A DNA stretch of 64,000 nucleotides from Phoronis australis. Lineage: Eukaryota; Phoronida; Phoronidae. The notes beneath the pieces were generated by a model. It made no database searches. It worked only from the letters and a program-made list of their open reading frames with translations, and was not told the origin of the DNA. Shown here piece by piece: positions 1 to 26,472 of this stretch. The translations under genes and the position numbers were made by a program. Positions within the stretch are counted from its first letter, which is position 1; each line of letters starts with the position of its first letter. The stretch is taken from positions 16,275 to 80,274 of the forward strand of contig NMRA01000091.1 in NCBI GenBank assembly GCA_002633005.1, read 5' to 3'.

Positions 1-375
1 TCATACATGCTAGTAAAATGCATTCAAACATGCCTACTTCGACGCCCAATTTTGTTGCAAAATGGAGGTACAGGTCATAAAAAGAAAAATAATGAATGAA
101 AATTCTTAAAAAGTGAGGTTTTTCTACTTCTCAACAAATCAAACTTATGTGCTAAGTTTCAAAAAAATCGGTGATTTTGGGTATAGACTCTACCTGTTGG
201 TTTTTACATGGAGTCACTCTTAATATCTGATACAAGTACGTAAAGGCATGTCACGCTCGACTATTGAAATGAAATATGAAATCCTGATTTGAGTTCCCAA
301 GGGCAGCAACTCATGCACTATTCTCTATCAAGCCAGCTCGTAAGCCTATTCTACTGCAAATATGCGTGCTCTTAC
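1..375 (-). other. Start of sulfotransferase intron 2, no recognisable content
   Basis: This sequence lies downstream (on the minus strand) of the exon 2 donor. I see no further sulfotransferase exon and no clear repeat here. Confidence 0.5.
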
Positions 376-471
376 AGCTATTTTCCAGCATAGTGCTTTC
401 CTTAGGAACCGGTAGTAAGTCATCTGAGCCAGTCAGGAGCATCGACACAACTTCCCAAAGCCAATGTGTGC
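376..471 (-). CDS. Sulfotransferase coding exon 2
   Basis: The acceptor CTATGTTTTACAG precedes GC ACA CAT TGG, which completes Gly and continues THWLWEVVSMLLTG. The exon ends at a T|GTAAGA donor, 96 nt in all. Frame and phase fit exon 1 exactly. Confidence 0.83.
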
Positions 472-3400
472 CTGTAAAACATAGCAGAAAGAACTGATTA
501 AGAAACACAATACCCTCACGACAATTATCAATAATTATACTTATAATTATAATTATTATTAATAGATACAGAGAACACGTCAAGCACAGAGACTTTTTAT
601 CGATAATTGTAATCGCATAGGCGATACCAATTGGGCAATTCCGTGAAAAGGTCAACCTAGAGACAAAAAATTAAAATTGAGACTACACTAACATTCTTGG
701 TCTCATCTGAAAGCCCATTCTCTCTAGTTTCAGCCCCCATAATTGACTGTCCTATAATTTTCATTTTTTCCCAAATGGACCCATTTTTGGGGGTCACCTG
801 ACCCTTAAAATTAGCTTGATTTTAATGTGAGTTGCTAATTATTGTCATAAAAAGTTAATTATGGGTATTTCACTATACTATCTAATTTGTGCAATCACAT
901 GAAACCCGAACTTTATAAAAAATAACATTTCAACTTTGACACATCATTGACCTCTCGGGGCCAAAGGTCAACTCCTGGATATCATGGTGCCGTACGTCCA
1001 TCACAAAAAGTGTTAAAAAATTTAGTTACTGTAATTTAAGTTTTCAATCAAATTGAAATAATTTCAGATTCTCTTTTAACTTGTTACTCAATACTATTGG
1101 CCAAAATTTAAGATCCCAGGGATAATTTGTTAAGCCAGATATTGCGTGACAGACGTACAGCAAAGTTGTACGTCCGTCACGTACGTCCGTCACACCCTTG
1201 AAATAAGAATTTTTCAGCAAATAAAAGTAACCTTAGGTCACATTTTTACTTTCTAAACTTGCAGAAGTTAAAATGTATCACACACCTCAGAAATTTAAAA
1301 CAATACAATATTACAAAGGCAGCTTTAAAATTTTGTAAATAAGTTGCTATAGATTTAAACTAAATGCATTGGAGCTTTTCAATTCAAAAGTATTTGTAGA
1401 AAAGTTATAGTTTGCAATGTCATCTAGTTAATCTTACTAGCATTCAACTTTTTAAAATCAGACAGTTGGCCTCCATTATAAAATGTAAATAAAACAAAAT
1501 GCTAATTTTATGAACTTGTTTATCTGTTGTTACTCCGTGTTTGTAAAGAAATGCTTTGCTTTTGGGAAATTCAAGATGCAAAAATCTTCATACAAAAGAA
1601 TTCCTAAGGTGCTCTAGAGTATAAATAACAAGAGACCTATAGAAATACATGTTAAGTTGCTACTGCGCTGGAATCAACATGTTATTTCTACTCTGACCTG
1701 CTATGCTGTGTTGGATGTTGAAAAAGCCTATACTAAGCATTTTTAAGCGGTAGGAAACTTTCACCTACTTTATTGAGCATTTTTGTCACAGCCTCACTGA
1801 TTGTGTTCACCCTTTTGTGTTTTTCAGTGTATTGCGTCATTGGGTGGCTTGTATGAAATGATTCAAAGCAAATTATTACATTGTCTCATCTTACGTATTT
1901 TTGATCCCTCAATCTTTTTAAGAATTAGACTATTTTTCTGTGCTGAGCTTCCAGGAGATTAAATCGGCGTTTAGAAAAAACAGGAAATTGTTGGAGACCA
2001 CCGAAAGAACAGATGCAACTGGGAGCAGAATAAATACCTGCCCGAATAATCTTTGAAACTCGAAAAAAATGCCATCGTGGATCAAGAAATTCATAATTGT
2101 ATTTGTGTGTGCTTTGATGTGACATTTAAAACAGCCTCTCCTTGAATTTGAAAAGAAGGCAAAGAACTGCATGAAAACCTAATCATGCTAATCACTAAAT
2201 AGAAACCAGCATCTGATAAATTAGTTCTACATATTCCTAAATCATAATCCTAAATGCAATTAATTAAAAAATGTCTTACTTTAACGAACAGCACAGGTGA
2301 TTTGAATATGAATGTCAAAAGTCGATGCTGTCTACTAAACCATGCTTCACACTTTGTTTTAAGAAGATACTGAAGTCCTGTTACTAATACTTTTTAAAAA
2401 TCCCATGATTATTACTTACATGGCATTCATCAGAACCATCAACGGCATGGTCCAGAGAATAATTTTATGCAAGCTTAGGGAGAGTTCGATTTTAAAAAAA
2501 CAATTGCTTAAAATGTGTTTTTATGACAAGGTTAGTAATGTATTAAAATTTTATTTCAGATTATATATTTTGACAGTCACATTTACAAATTCGTCTTGAA
2601 TTATTATTCTGTTTAACACATAAAAACAGGTTTTCCTGGTAACTAATAGATGTCAAATACAACATGATTATCACTTTCATTTCCATCTATATGGCTTACC
2701 ATCTTCAAAGGGAAGTGAGATTTTAGTTGGTTGTTTTATATCTTTAATCAAATGTATTAAAAATTAAAATCCTAGAGTATATTCCTAGCGTAGGCCTACC
2801 TGTGATGATTTCGTATGAAAGGTCAATCGGTACATTTTAATTAAAAACATTGAATTAGTAGCAAAAGACCAATATAACTTAAATACTGCAAAAGCTTGAA
2901 TCGCTTTAAGTTGATATCTTAGTCACAACAAACAATTTAATACTAGAAATTCAGACGGTACGTCCATCACGTACGTCCGTCACACTAACTCAACTTCTAT
3001 CGAGCTGTCTGACAAAATTACTTGAAAGATATCATCAAAAAATTAGTGTTGTGTACTTTGTAAAAATTCACTATATCATCATGTAAAACAAAAAAAAATA
3101 TATCTTAATGCAACTCACAGAAAATTCACTTTGAAAATCAAATTCTCTGCGTACGTCCGTCACACCCCTATAAAAGCAATTTTCTCAGTAAGATCAAAAG
3201 GTACATGTAGGGGAAAAGTTGACACATGCTTTGAAAGCTATCAGTGAGACCTATTAAGTGATGTATTAATTATTTTCCTAGGATGAACATTTTTTTCACA
3301 ACTGATCAAAATGTTCTGTGATTGTACGTCCGTCACAAATGGAATTGCCCGATTATAGATTTATCTATTGTAAACCGGGAGGATCCGGGTCTGCCTCTGA

Positions 3401-6400
3401 TGCCTAGGTGTTCAACTCTTCACAGCTTTGCCAACGAGTCCTCGATGGCGCGCTGGAACTACTGGACGTTGATTAATTGCCAGTTATCGACAAATCCGTG
3501 ATAAGACGTACATTTGTTGACCAGATTTGATGCTTTCCTTTGGGAACATGTATGATGAAGCCTTACAGCCAAAAGGGACATGTACGTTACCCAAAAACCT
3601 GGTCTTCAACTTTCAGATTGTCGCGCACCAGGAGGGTAGTAGTTGAAATTGCCTTCGGCGTGTAAGTCTCCACGCCTGCCTTCAGCAACAACTTACGAAG
3701 GGTTGCCGTCGTGATGGAGGTGTGTCCGACTCTACCCAAGTATTCGGACTTTGCAAGCCCTCAGGTCAATGACGTCGACCGGGGAAGGACGAAATTGGGA
3801 ATCATGCCAGAGCTCTGCTCCATAATCAAGTGACCATCTTTCCATCGTCTGCAGTATGAATATTCACCTGGACAGCCTCCCGTTCAGTAACGCTAGGACC
3901 TCGCTAAAAAGCAAGACCTTGCGAGATTACGTGAGATATTGCCTTGCATTTTAAATGAGAGCACGTGACTTTGACTAGGTTTTAGCTAGGTCCTAGCGTA
4001 GGTCCTAGCGTCTACTGAACGCACGCCTGGTTTCTTCGCTGCTCACTGCACGTGCTCACACGAGTCTTTCTGATATTGATGAACTGAAGATTTTTGCTCT
4101 TAGATTTTGGTTTACGTCAAGTTTGAACTGAAGTTACTTGATCTTAGATCTTGGTTTACGTCTAGTTTCTTGGTCAATAAGCCTATCATAGCTTGCTATT
4201 ACCCATAGGCGCTTGGGTTTATCGCAAATGACGTCACAATATATATATAAGGACGTCATTTGCGATAAACCCAAGCGCCTGTGCTATTACCCTGACTACT
4301 TGGTTGTGACGTCATGTGTATTGTCTATTTGCTAAGGCGACAATGCAAGATGAGAGTATGTGCTCCAAGCTGCACCACTTACCACAGAGAGAAGGCCTTG
4401 CGTCATCTGATACTTTCCAAAGAGGTTACATCGTACATTGTCCGCATAAGTGTCTTGTTCCACATGTCATTACACTTAACTTCTCAAAATGTTGTCTCGC
4501 TGTAAGAACTCTTATTACCCGCAAAGAAAACTTACCACGAAAGTGCACTTCGGTCACATGTATAGGCACACTTAGCAAAAATATTTTTTTGTTGAGCACT
4601 TAAGAGTTTTGCCGTTCGTGCTAAATCTTCTGAGCCCGGTGGCAGGTTTAAACTACCCAGAATCACGCGTGATCTTGTAACACAGACAGCTTACTGGTCA
4701 AGCATTCGGTATTGACTGGATTCTTCATTAATAAATAATTGTTTACAACACTTTCTACATCCTAAATCAAGAGGGACAATGCCGGTTTCTTAGGGTGCTT
4801 AGAGCTTAAGTTTCCATACTTACTAGATCTGGCTTAGCATATAACTATTAACCTCATGAAAAATGATTCCATGGAAGGATTTTCAACGTTGAGAAGGGCA
4901 CGGGCACCCCAAAAAATTTTCAGGCGACAGGGTTAAACCGTGGCTACCGACATAGGCGTAGGGCCGGGAACAGGTGAGAAACCAAAGACTGCGAAATACA
5001 AGAGAGAAAATTCAAGAGAACAATTAACAACTCTGTATCTGTGCATGGTTTACCTTTTGAGGACCCTGGCCATGACACTGTCGTTAGAGCAGTGGCGGAT
5101 TTATTGAGGGGCCAAGGGGCCATGGCCCCCTAAAATTCTCCCAGATTCCATTGGGCAGTTCAGGGGTGCGAATGTCTGACGGACAAAATCCTGACTAACA
5201 CTCTGCCCTGGCCCCTTAACTCAAAATCCTTGATCCGCCCCTGTGGGGTCTCCTCTTTTGGAGCACAGGCCGTCTAAACACACTTGAAAACGTGCACGTA
5301 ATCAATCATAGATATATTTTGAAAAATCGAGAAAATTTATAAAGCGAAGCTTTTGCGGAGTATACTAATTTACTGGATTTTTAAATTCAATAAGTCAATT
5401 TTGCGAATGCAAAACTATATTTTCCAGAGAACCATCTTTGGCAAGGGATAACGGAGACAACTTTTGCTCTATTTTTTCTCAAAATTGTATATCATTTTAG
5501 AAAAACTGATGACCTGACAGGTAACATCAAGTGCTACGCATTTCCTGATTTTTGAAAATATAGATAATTTCATATTTAAGGGTCTTCTTTTTGTGTTGAC
5601 AAATTCTTAAGGGGTCGCTCACGGAGAGAGGGGACAAAGATAGAATCGATTACCTCTATTTTCCTGTTTTTTTCTTAAATCGTGCAACCGGCTTTCATGT
5701 TGAAGGAGCTCACTCCCTGCATCGTTTTGGGACCACACGAAGGTGGAATGAACTGCCACTCTTTTTTCCAAGCTTAATGATGTTCAGCCTTTCATCTGAA
5801 GGTGCCCCATTTCAGACGGGACCCTCTCTCGGTGGAGTAGTTCGGGGGGATATCCCTTTGTGCCTTTAGACATGTAAATTCGTCACTGCCAAGTATTGAA
5901 GAGGGAAGTTGAGATTCCAAATTCGTCAAAAAATACAAATCATTGATGCACAGCACAGCACTATCCAGACCCAAACAACCAAAATTGTGAAAAAATACAA
6001 TAGGATTGACCGCCATAGAATGGTGGACTTCTGAAGAACGTAAAGTCCACTGTTTGTGAATTACACGCATTGACTATTTCCGATGGTTAGTTATAAAATA
6101 ATGTAACTGTTTCCCAGAGTATCACAAGAATAGTAACTGTTTTTTTCATGGTTACTATGAGCTGTTTGCAAGGAATTCCCAAATGTGGAAAACACTGCTG
6201 TCTAGGCTACATGTGATGACCGTGTACATGTCGAATGGGGGTACTCCAAGAACTCTCGCAATCATAAACAAAGATTTCAACGGTTTTATGACAGTGGAGT
6301 TCAAGCTTACATATACCTTGTGAACCGCTACAGGTACATGTACATGTACCTCTGAAATGAGCAAAAATACACCTTAATACGAATACCCCATCTCCCATAT

Positions 6401-8342
6401 TCCCCGGTTACCCATCAAAAGTCTGCGAGCATGCATTCGCGAATTGCTTAAAACATTCCGTTTTGATAAACAAATTCGCAGGTTTCTCATTTACTTGTTT
6501 ATGTATCTACGAAAAGCGATAGATGTTTTCTGACAATTAGAAGCTAATCTTGTAAGAATCGGTGATGTTTTCGTGAATTTATCTGCAGCCTGAAGTTGGA
6601 AAAACTCTATAATCAGATGCTCAAATAGTAAAGTAGACGATTGTGCATATCTAAAAAACTCTCAAAAACATTGATGAAATTCGGACTGACAAACCGTAGA
6701 TCTAAAAAACGTTTTGAAAAACCTTAAATAAATAAAATTAATCTCATTGCTTGGAAGGGATGAGCTTGAACTTTGTTGGCGTTTTTAGTTTCCAGTAGTA
6801 TTGAGCAATGAATTTTTGTTTTTCAAAACTGAATTGTTTGCTTGACCTGATTCCCGTGCACGCTATCACTGACGCACCCACCCTTAAAATAAGATGTAAC
6901 CATGCAGTAGGCCCGCACAAAATCTCAGTGATCCGCGGGAACTGAATTTGAATGCCAGGCGTTGAAGTGTGTAGATTTTTGGGACACACTCTATCATTTT
7001 CTCCAGCCACAAGAAATTGTACTATCGGTCGTGTTTCAAGAAGGGATTTTGAAACAGCCCCAAAGACACCATACCAAGGACCTCGGCACCTCACCTTTTC
7101 GAAAAAAAAAACTCCTTCAAAGTATGACCATAATAAAATAAAGTTTTCCCGAAACTGGGGCACAATAAAACGAATCTTGACCTGAGATCGAGCGCAGACG
7201 GTCAGTAGCGAGCTGCCTGTCTCAAGTGAATCATAGTTGACCTCATGACTAGCTTTAGTTAATCGAGAATTTCGTGTTTTCACAGTTAGATCTCAGTTAT
7301 AGCTAGTTGAGGCAGCTCCTCGCTACCGGTCAGTGTACTGGTTTTGGGCCCATTCTTATTCTGCGTGTTGATTCACGGTTACTCAACTCTTGATGACTGT
7401 CACAGGGGCGGCGGAACCAGGATTTTTAGTTGGAGGCAGAGTCTTAGCAAGGGTTGGCCCGTCAGAAATTCGCACCTCCTGCCCGTCAGACATTCGCACC
7501 CCCGAACTGACAAATGGAAACTGGGAGAATTTTAGAGGGGCCACGACCCCCTTGGCCCCCCTCCCCTAAATCTGCCACTGTGCCCTCTACCTAGGGCGGA
7601 CGTGGGAGATTCGGTACAAATACGGTGGCATCGGGAACACTGGAGGAGGGGGCGGGGGTGGCGTTGGTGGTTTCCAATGGGGGTTGGTTGCTTGGCGAAA
7701 TCGAAATGGTTTGTGCCCCCGAATAACTTTTAACTTGCAACGGGCCTGGTACAGTGACAGTGTTCTACTTCTGTTACAAAATAAGAACGTCGAAATCATC
7801 ACCTACTCAGTCAAGGAAATTCTTCGGATTTTATTGAGGTTGACAAACCCAGAAATTGTGTACTCCAACATAGCGCATACACTCGTTGACTCCGACTCAT
7901 TTGACATTAAATTCAAGGTCTAGGGTAGTGTTTTTTAAAAAATCTCTTCCCGTAACAATTCAACAATGTCAGCTAAACTGGAGTTTTATTATTAATATTG
8001 TGTGTTCGGATTCAATAATTGCTTACACCAATGTCACTGTGATGAAATGCAAACCACTAAAAACACTGCAAAATGCATGGGCTTGAACTGGCCAGTACAG
8101 CAGCTGATAAGACTTGACTTAGTAAGGGAGCAAATGAGGTCATTCCACTCATTCTTACCTGACTTTCCGTAGGCACACAGCCACACGTCATCTGCTCGTG
8201 GTTTAAAAAGTTTCATGTCGTCAAAAAGCTTGTCACACTCCTCCACGGTGTCGCGAAATGCGTGTAATTTGAGTCCATCTCGCACATAGCGGTTGCCACC
8301 CTTTCCCTCAGAGTCTCGCACGAATTTACCCTTCGAGGTCAT
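376..8342 (-). CDS. Cytosolic sulfotransferase (SULT family), 5' part; gene continues off the left edge
   Basis: Sulfotransferases of this family move a sulfonate from PAPS to hydroxyl or amine groups of small molecules in the cytosol. Two coding exons are visible: 8342-8159 (ATG start, 61 codons, phase 1) and 471-376 (phase 1 to phase 1). Joined, they give DDVWLCAYGKSG followed by THWLWEVVSMLLTG, which matches the family's PAPS 5'-phosphosulfate loop (usually YPKSGTTWL); here a Gly replaces the usual Pro and a His one Thr. The upstream basic, charged N-terminus without signal peptide fits a cytosolic enzyme, and the residues PVPKESTMLE after the loop fit the stretch where relatives read 'R.P.LE'. 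Donor G|GTAAGA and acceptor TTTTACAG|G are both strong. The 3' two thirds, including the 3'-phosphate site and the dimerisation motif, are outside the window. Which substrate it uses cannot be told. Confidence 0.85.
633..3350. mobile_element. Putative DNA element with GGGCAATTCC termini and scattered GTACGTCCGTCAC repeats
   Basis: The left edge begins GGGCAATTCC at 633 and the right edge ends with its exact reverse complement at 3341-3350. Inside, the 13-mer GTACGTCCGTCAC (or its one-base variant with CCATCAC) occurs at 992, 1168, 1181, 2958, 2971, 3151 and 3324, with a near-inverse copy at 1146. The copies cluster toward the two ends and the A/T-rich centre has none, as expected for subterminal transposase-binding sites. 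No protein-coding frame is apparent, and I could not see a target-site duplication, so the boundaries are tentative. Confidence 0.45.
3882..4020 (+). mobile_element. 139-bp palindromic MITE, copy A
   Basis: It starts GTTCAGTAACGCTAGGACC and ends with a close inverse (GGTCCTAGCG...TACTGAAC). The interior includes CTCGCTAAAAAGCAAGAC and GTGACTTTGACTAG. Three further copies occur at 28119, 37800 and 37999. Confidence 0.75.
4204..4283. mobile_element. 80-bp hairpin MITE with 8-bp target duplication
   Basis: A perfect 29-bp inverted repeat (4207-4235 with 4252-4280, starting AGGCGCTTGGG) surrounds a 16-nt A/T spacer. The 8-mer CTATTACC stands immediately on both sides (4196-4203 and 4284-4291), as after insertion of an hAT-type element. 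The termini CATAGGCGCTT resemble the CACAGGCGCTT ends of the larger element at 46103-47195. Confidence 0.8.
5090..5243. mobile_element. hAT-like MITE, family 'CAGTGGCGGAT', copy 1
   Basis: The termini CAGTGGCGGAT and ATCCGCCCCTG are near-inverse. The interior shares GGGGTGCGAATGTCTGACGG and GCCATGGCCCCCTAAAATTC with the copies at 7403 and 44676. Confidence 0.7.
7403..7580. mobile_element. hAT-like MITE, same family, copy 2
   Basis: It begins CAGGGGCGGCGG and ends AATCTGCCACTG. The interior repeats the 'cccgtcagacattcgcaccc' type segment in inverse orientation to copy 1 and contains a short internal duplication (GTCAGAAATTCGCACC / GTCAGACATTCGCACC). Confidence 0.65.
8159..8342 (-). CDS. Sulfotransferase coding exon 1
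   Basis: The exon holds the start codon at 8342 and 61 full codons, ending in GKS plus the first base of the next Gly codon at a G|GTAAGA donor. It includes DDVWLCAYGKS, the first half of the PAPS-binding loop. No in-frame ATG lies further upstream in the same open frame. Confidence 0.83.
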
Positions 8343-9439
8343 ATTGTCGACTAAATTGGGTCGTGATTCCGTGAGCTGCGGAGGTGTGCACTATGTTGTG
8401 CGTGAACTTGGAATCTTGAGTGAACTTGGAATAAATTTCTATTCCAAGTTAACGCAAGTGATCTTTAGATTAAGCACGCGTTTGCGGCATCTAGTGTGCA
8501 GCGGTTAAGTAAAAGTTCTCCGTCAGTCGAATGGTGGACATGAATTCGTTTTTAGTGAATTATTGTTTCCGTTTTAATTATTTTTATTGCCCATTATGTA
8601 TGTTATTCTGCTCTTGTTAATTGTTTCCAAACGCGGCTTGACTGGGATGATTGGGTGGGTGACCGAGGGGCTGAAATGACTGGCAACCTGGGACCTTTGC
8701 AATGAAAAGGATTAACAGCTACGATACAATGAATGAGTTACTACTGTACAGTAGCTACTACTGGCTACTATACTACTAGTACCTACCGTACCGGGAGGGG
8801 TTTTGCATTGAACAGTGCGTACGGCCCCGTTATACCTTCCACCTCACCCCCCCCCCCCGTGTAGCCTATACGCCAGTGCTTAGAGCTCACAATTTGCTCG
8901 TAAGTGGTGGAAGTGTTTTAATTTTATATCTCACTTATGACATCGTCAATCGTTGCCAGAATGGCCTTAAGCACGGATCTATAATCTTTTTTTATCTGAT
9001 TAAGGAAGAAGTTCTGATAACACTTGTTGAGTAAAAATGTTATTTTTGACAAATAAAGTGGAAGTAATAATTTCATTTTTAAACGTGCAATTTAATGAAG
9101 TTTTCCATTGGTATGCTGTGTGATGTCATCAGGTCTAAATATTGATGACAATCAGTGTTGTTTTATGTTGTATTGTAATTTGGTGTTATGTTGGAAAAAA
9201 TAAAAAAAACTTAGAACTGTCCATGCAGATATTGTTGAAGCAAAGTCACATTCTTATTTTTAAATATCTTTAAAAACTATCCACCATTTTCGTTATAACA
9301 CACATCATCTCCAGAGATTGCGGTCCACCTGCACTAACATGGAGAACATGTTTTCTGTGACCCCCTGAACTTTCCAAAAGGTATTGGCCCTGGCTCGAGG
9401 ATTTCATTTTTGTAAAAATCAATCGCCGATATTTTCAGG

Positions 9440-10040
9440 GACAGAAACAATTGTACATAATATCCTGTAATCTTTCAGAGAATGCTTACTTCACAACATA
9501 GAATTATTCCAAGTTGAAGGAGTGGCGTGGCCTGCTTAAACGTGGCATTCGGAAGAAAATAACTGTTAGCGTGTTCAGTAAAGTCTCAGGATAAGAAAAA
9601 AGTTGTGTTTACAACATATTGTAACCAGTCAGAGAATGTTTGATTGTGACTTTTTGTAAAGCAAATATACAACCATTCAAAGTTTAAGCAAGGACGTGGA
9701 TTGCTTAAACTTGGAATTGGGTAGAAAACAAATGCGAAAATTCATTCAGAGGTGCTCCAAACGTAACCGAAAATGCATTTATGACATAATGTAACCGGTC
9801 AGAGAATGTTTGCTACATCACACGATTTTTTGTAAAGAAGAAATTCAATTATTCCAAGTTTAAGCCAGGGCGTGGCGTGCTTAAACTTGGAATTGGGTAC
9901 AAAAACTACGAAATGCATTCAGAGGTGTTTCAAAAGTAATAGAAAATGCATTCACTATGTATTGCAACCAGTTAGAGAATTTTAGTTCGTCACGTCATTT
10001 TTGTAAATCAGAAATTGAATTATTTCAAGTTTAAGAGAGC
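9440..10040. repeat. Tandem array of ~170-bp units, each with an internal palindrome
   Basis: Comparable positions at 9502, 9671, 9847 and about 10017 are spaced 169, 176 and 170 bp. Each of the first three units carries TTCCAAGTTTAAGC and, about 20 nt later, GCTTAAACTTGGAA, which can pair. The intervening text (GTAACCRGTCAGAGAATGTTT, GTGCTCCAAA-like) also recurs. The fourth unit is partial. Confidence 0.8.
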
Positions 10041-10909
10041 CACAATTTCTGGGAATAGCATTTCAAGCATTTTTCATGACGATCCTTGGAAAGAACGCAA
10101 ACTGAACCGCGACTATTGTAATGTCAGTTGAATTGAATAAAATCAACCTTGTGTAGTACAGGAGAACGTCTGTGTACATACATGTATGTATTTATCGTAT
10201 AACGATTATTTACCCTGTATTGAGAACAACAGCTCCGAGGCATAGTTTTCCATGCATTTTTTCAGGACGATTCCCGGCAAGAACGCAAACTGACACGCTT
10301 CGGCACTCAGTAACAGTAGCATAGAATATGCACTTGAAAACTGCACTCGTCAGATATTGTCGCTCAACAGGAAATGTTTGTATGCATTATAGATGACTTT
10401 TATTCGCCGTTATTATGGAAACAAGAAAGTACGTGATCTAGTTTTTGGAATCAGGCACATTCTCATGTCTCTCATTAATGTTGGGAAGGCAAAGAATTTT
10501 AGATCACGCATCCACGGGTATTTTTCCAGTTTATAAAACTTTTTCACGCCGGTGTTGCAGCCCTTAACACAACACGTAATACTTCGTTAGCATACATGTA
10601 CATGTATGATTCTATCATTGGGGAACGATGTCAACTTTGGATAGATTTTGATTCGTTGCAGAATGATATAAATTTTGGATAGGTATAATTCTTTTAAGAA
10701 CTATATCATGACGTATTTCAACTTTTTCTTAAATTTCAGACAAGGGTTTCGTTGTGATTGAGCACTGAACAATTTTTTCAGTTTTGTAAATTTTGGTTGG
10801 TTGTTGAACGTAGGTGCTCAGAATGATGCTAGTGATCTTGTATATCAAACGACTGTTTGGTGTTTCACAAATCGGTAACTGTGTAACCATCAGGCAGCAC
10901 GACTTGATA

Positions 10910-10915
10910 TTTATT
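10910..10915 (-). terminator. Candidate polyadenylation signal of the GH9 gene
   Basis: On the minus strand this reads AATAAA, about 91 nt downstream of the cellulase stop codon. It is assigned by position only. Confidence 0.4.
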
Positions 10916-11005
10916 CGTACAAATCATCATACTTCTCCATTTAATTTTGGCATATGCAGTCAGGAACAAGAATATTCAAAAGACTTCTTCCTCGGTCATT
11001 TTCTT

Positions 11006-25401
<14,396 letters not shown>

Positions 25402-25459
25402 CGCGTGTCTGCCCCGGCTTACGTTTGGAGCTTACAAACCCACAAGATGGACAGCCAGG

Positions 25460-25468
25460 TATTTAAAG
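25460..25468 (-). promoter_or_regulatory. Putative TATA box of the GH9 gene
   Basis: On the minus strand CTTTAAATACC stands about 60-68 nt upstream of the start codon. This gives room for a short 5' leader starting near 25435. Confidence 0.5.
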
Positions 25469-25951
25469 GCTGGTCTGATACCTTATCGGTTCGGACAGAC
25501 GCTATCTACCGAGTTTCGTGCGTGAGAAACACACTGAATAAACCAAGGGACAGGGGGTGCACACATGTTATGTCTTCATGTGAAAATTTGGAAAATGTCA
25601 CGTCAAGAGCATCAAATGTTACCTGTGCATACGCGTGTATTTTATATTATCTGTTTGCATTCAAAAGCGTCAAATTGGGAAGCTGAGAGAAGATTTAGTG
25701 ACTTACGGCAATGTGGGTGATGGTAACGGTTTGAGCTTTCCCAAAATCGAGTTACGGGTGCACCAAGGCATTGTGAAGTGCAATGGATAGTGACACCGAT
25801 GTTTATTATCCCGCTGTTACATAAAGCCAATGAACTCCAAACTTTGCTCAGACGACGATAATGTTCGCAAGACGTCATCAGCGAATTGACGGTTGTTATT
25901 ATGCATCTGTTAATAAATTGGTGATAAAATGACTCCTAACATCATAGCTAA

Positions 25952-26472
25952 CACAACTTTAGTAACGTCTCTCCAAACTGTAAATGTGGTGACCATCAGT
26001 CTTTTCCTCATATTTTCTTCAAATGTCATCGAGTACCTGAGAGACTCACTTTTTCGTGCACTCAATGAAAACCAATCAATTGTTAACGATCTCAAGTCTT
26101 GTAATAATATCCCTACTAGAGTTTCATTATTATTGAATGGTAGTCCTAACCTAGACCTCATTCTCAACGAATTCCTCATAAGCAACGTTAGTAAATTTTT
26201 ATGTACCGTTTATCAATATTGTTGCATCTGATTTCCATACATGAATCTGTACATATTTTTGTTTTTATACATTTGTAATAGCATATCTAAGTATTGGAAT
26301 ACTTATATTAGATACTACTTAATTGCATATACCTCTATGTATATTAGTTTCATTTATGAATTGTTTACAACCCAGATATGCTTCGCGGTTTCTGGGTTTG
26401 TTATTATTTCTTTGTACATGTATGTTCTGTGTATTCTTCAATAAATATATATCACTTTAAAAAAATCAAAAA
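25952..26472 (+). mobile_element. 5'-truncated LINE 3' end with 11-bp target duplication
   Basis: ATCATAGCTAA occurs at 25941-25951 and again at 26473-26483 after an A-rich tail. The body starts in frame with a retrotransposon C-terminal zinc knuckle (NCKCGDHQSFPHIFFKC then HRVPERL), then continues in another frame as RALNENQSIVNDLK and LLNGSPNLDLILNEFL. At least one frameshift separates these two parts. Then follows a 3' untranslated part and AATAAATATATATCACTTTA plus poly-A. The clade could be CR1/L2-like but cannot be fixed from this tail. Confidence 0.75.

Larger units (their letters stand above)
472..8158 (-). other. Sulfotransferase intron 1 (7.7 kb), rich in DNA-element remnants
   Basis: The intron contains a putative 2.7-kb element with GGGCAATTCC ends (633-3350), a 139-bp MITE (3882-4020), an 80-bp hairpin insertion (4204-4283) and two hAT-like MITEs (5090-5243, 7403-7580). 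The stretches 4300-5080, 5250-7400 and 7590-8150 show nothing I can identify; their short open frames have no family signature. Confidence 0.6.
8343..11005. other. Intergenic region between sulfotransferase start and cellulase 3' end
   Basis: It separates two genes read in the same (minus) direction. It contains a short hairpin of AACTTGGAAT type near 8423-8453, a poly-C run near 8848, a tandem repeat of ~170-bp units at 9440-10040, and a candidate cellulase polyadenylation signal at 10910. No coding exon is apparent. Confidence 0.6.

Noticed and set aside
6328-6360. ACATGTACATGTAC palindromic run, also near 34838
   Set aside because: Short self-complementary motif scattered in the window; too simple to call an element.
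26241-26444. Hydrophobic 67-residue frame
   Set aside because: Lies in the A/T-rich 3' part of the truncated LINE; hydrophobicity is due to base composition.
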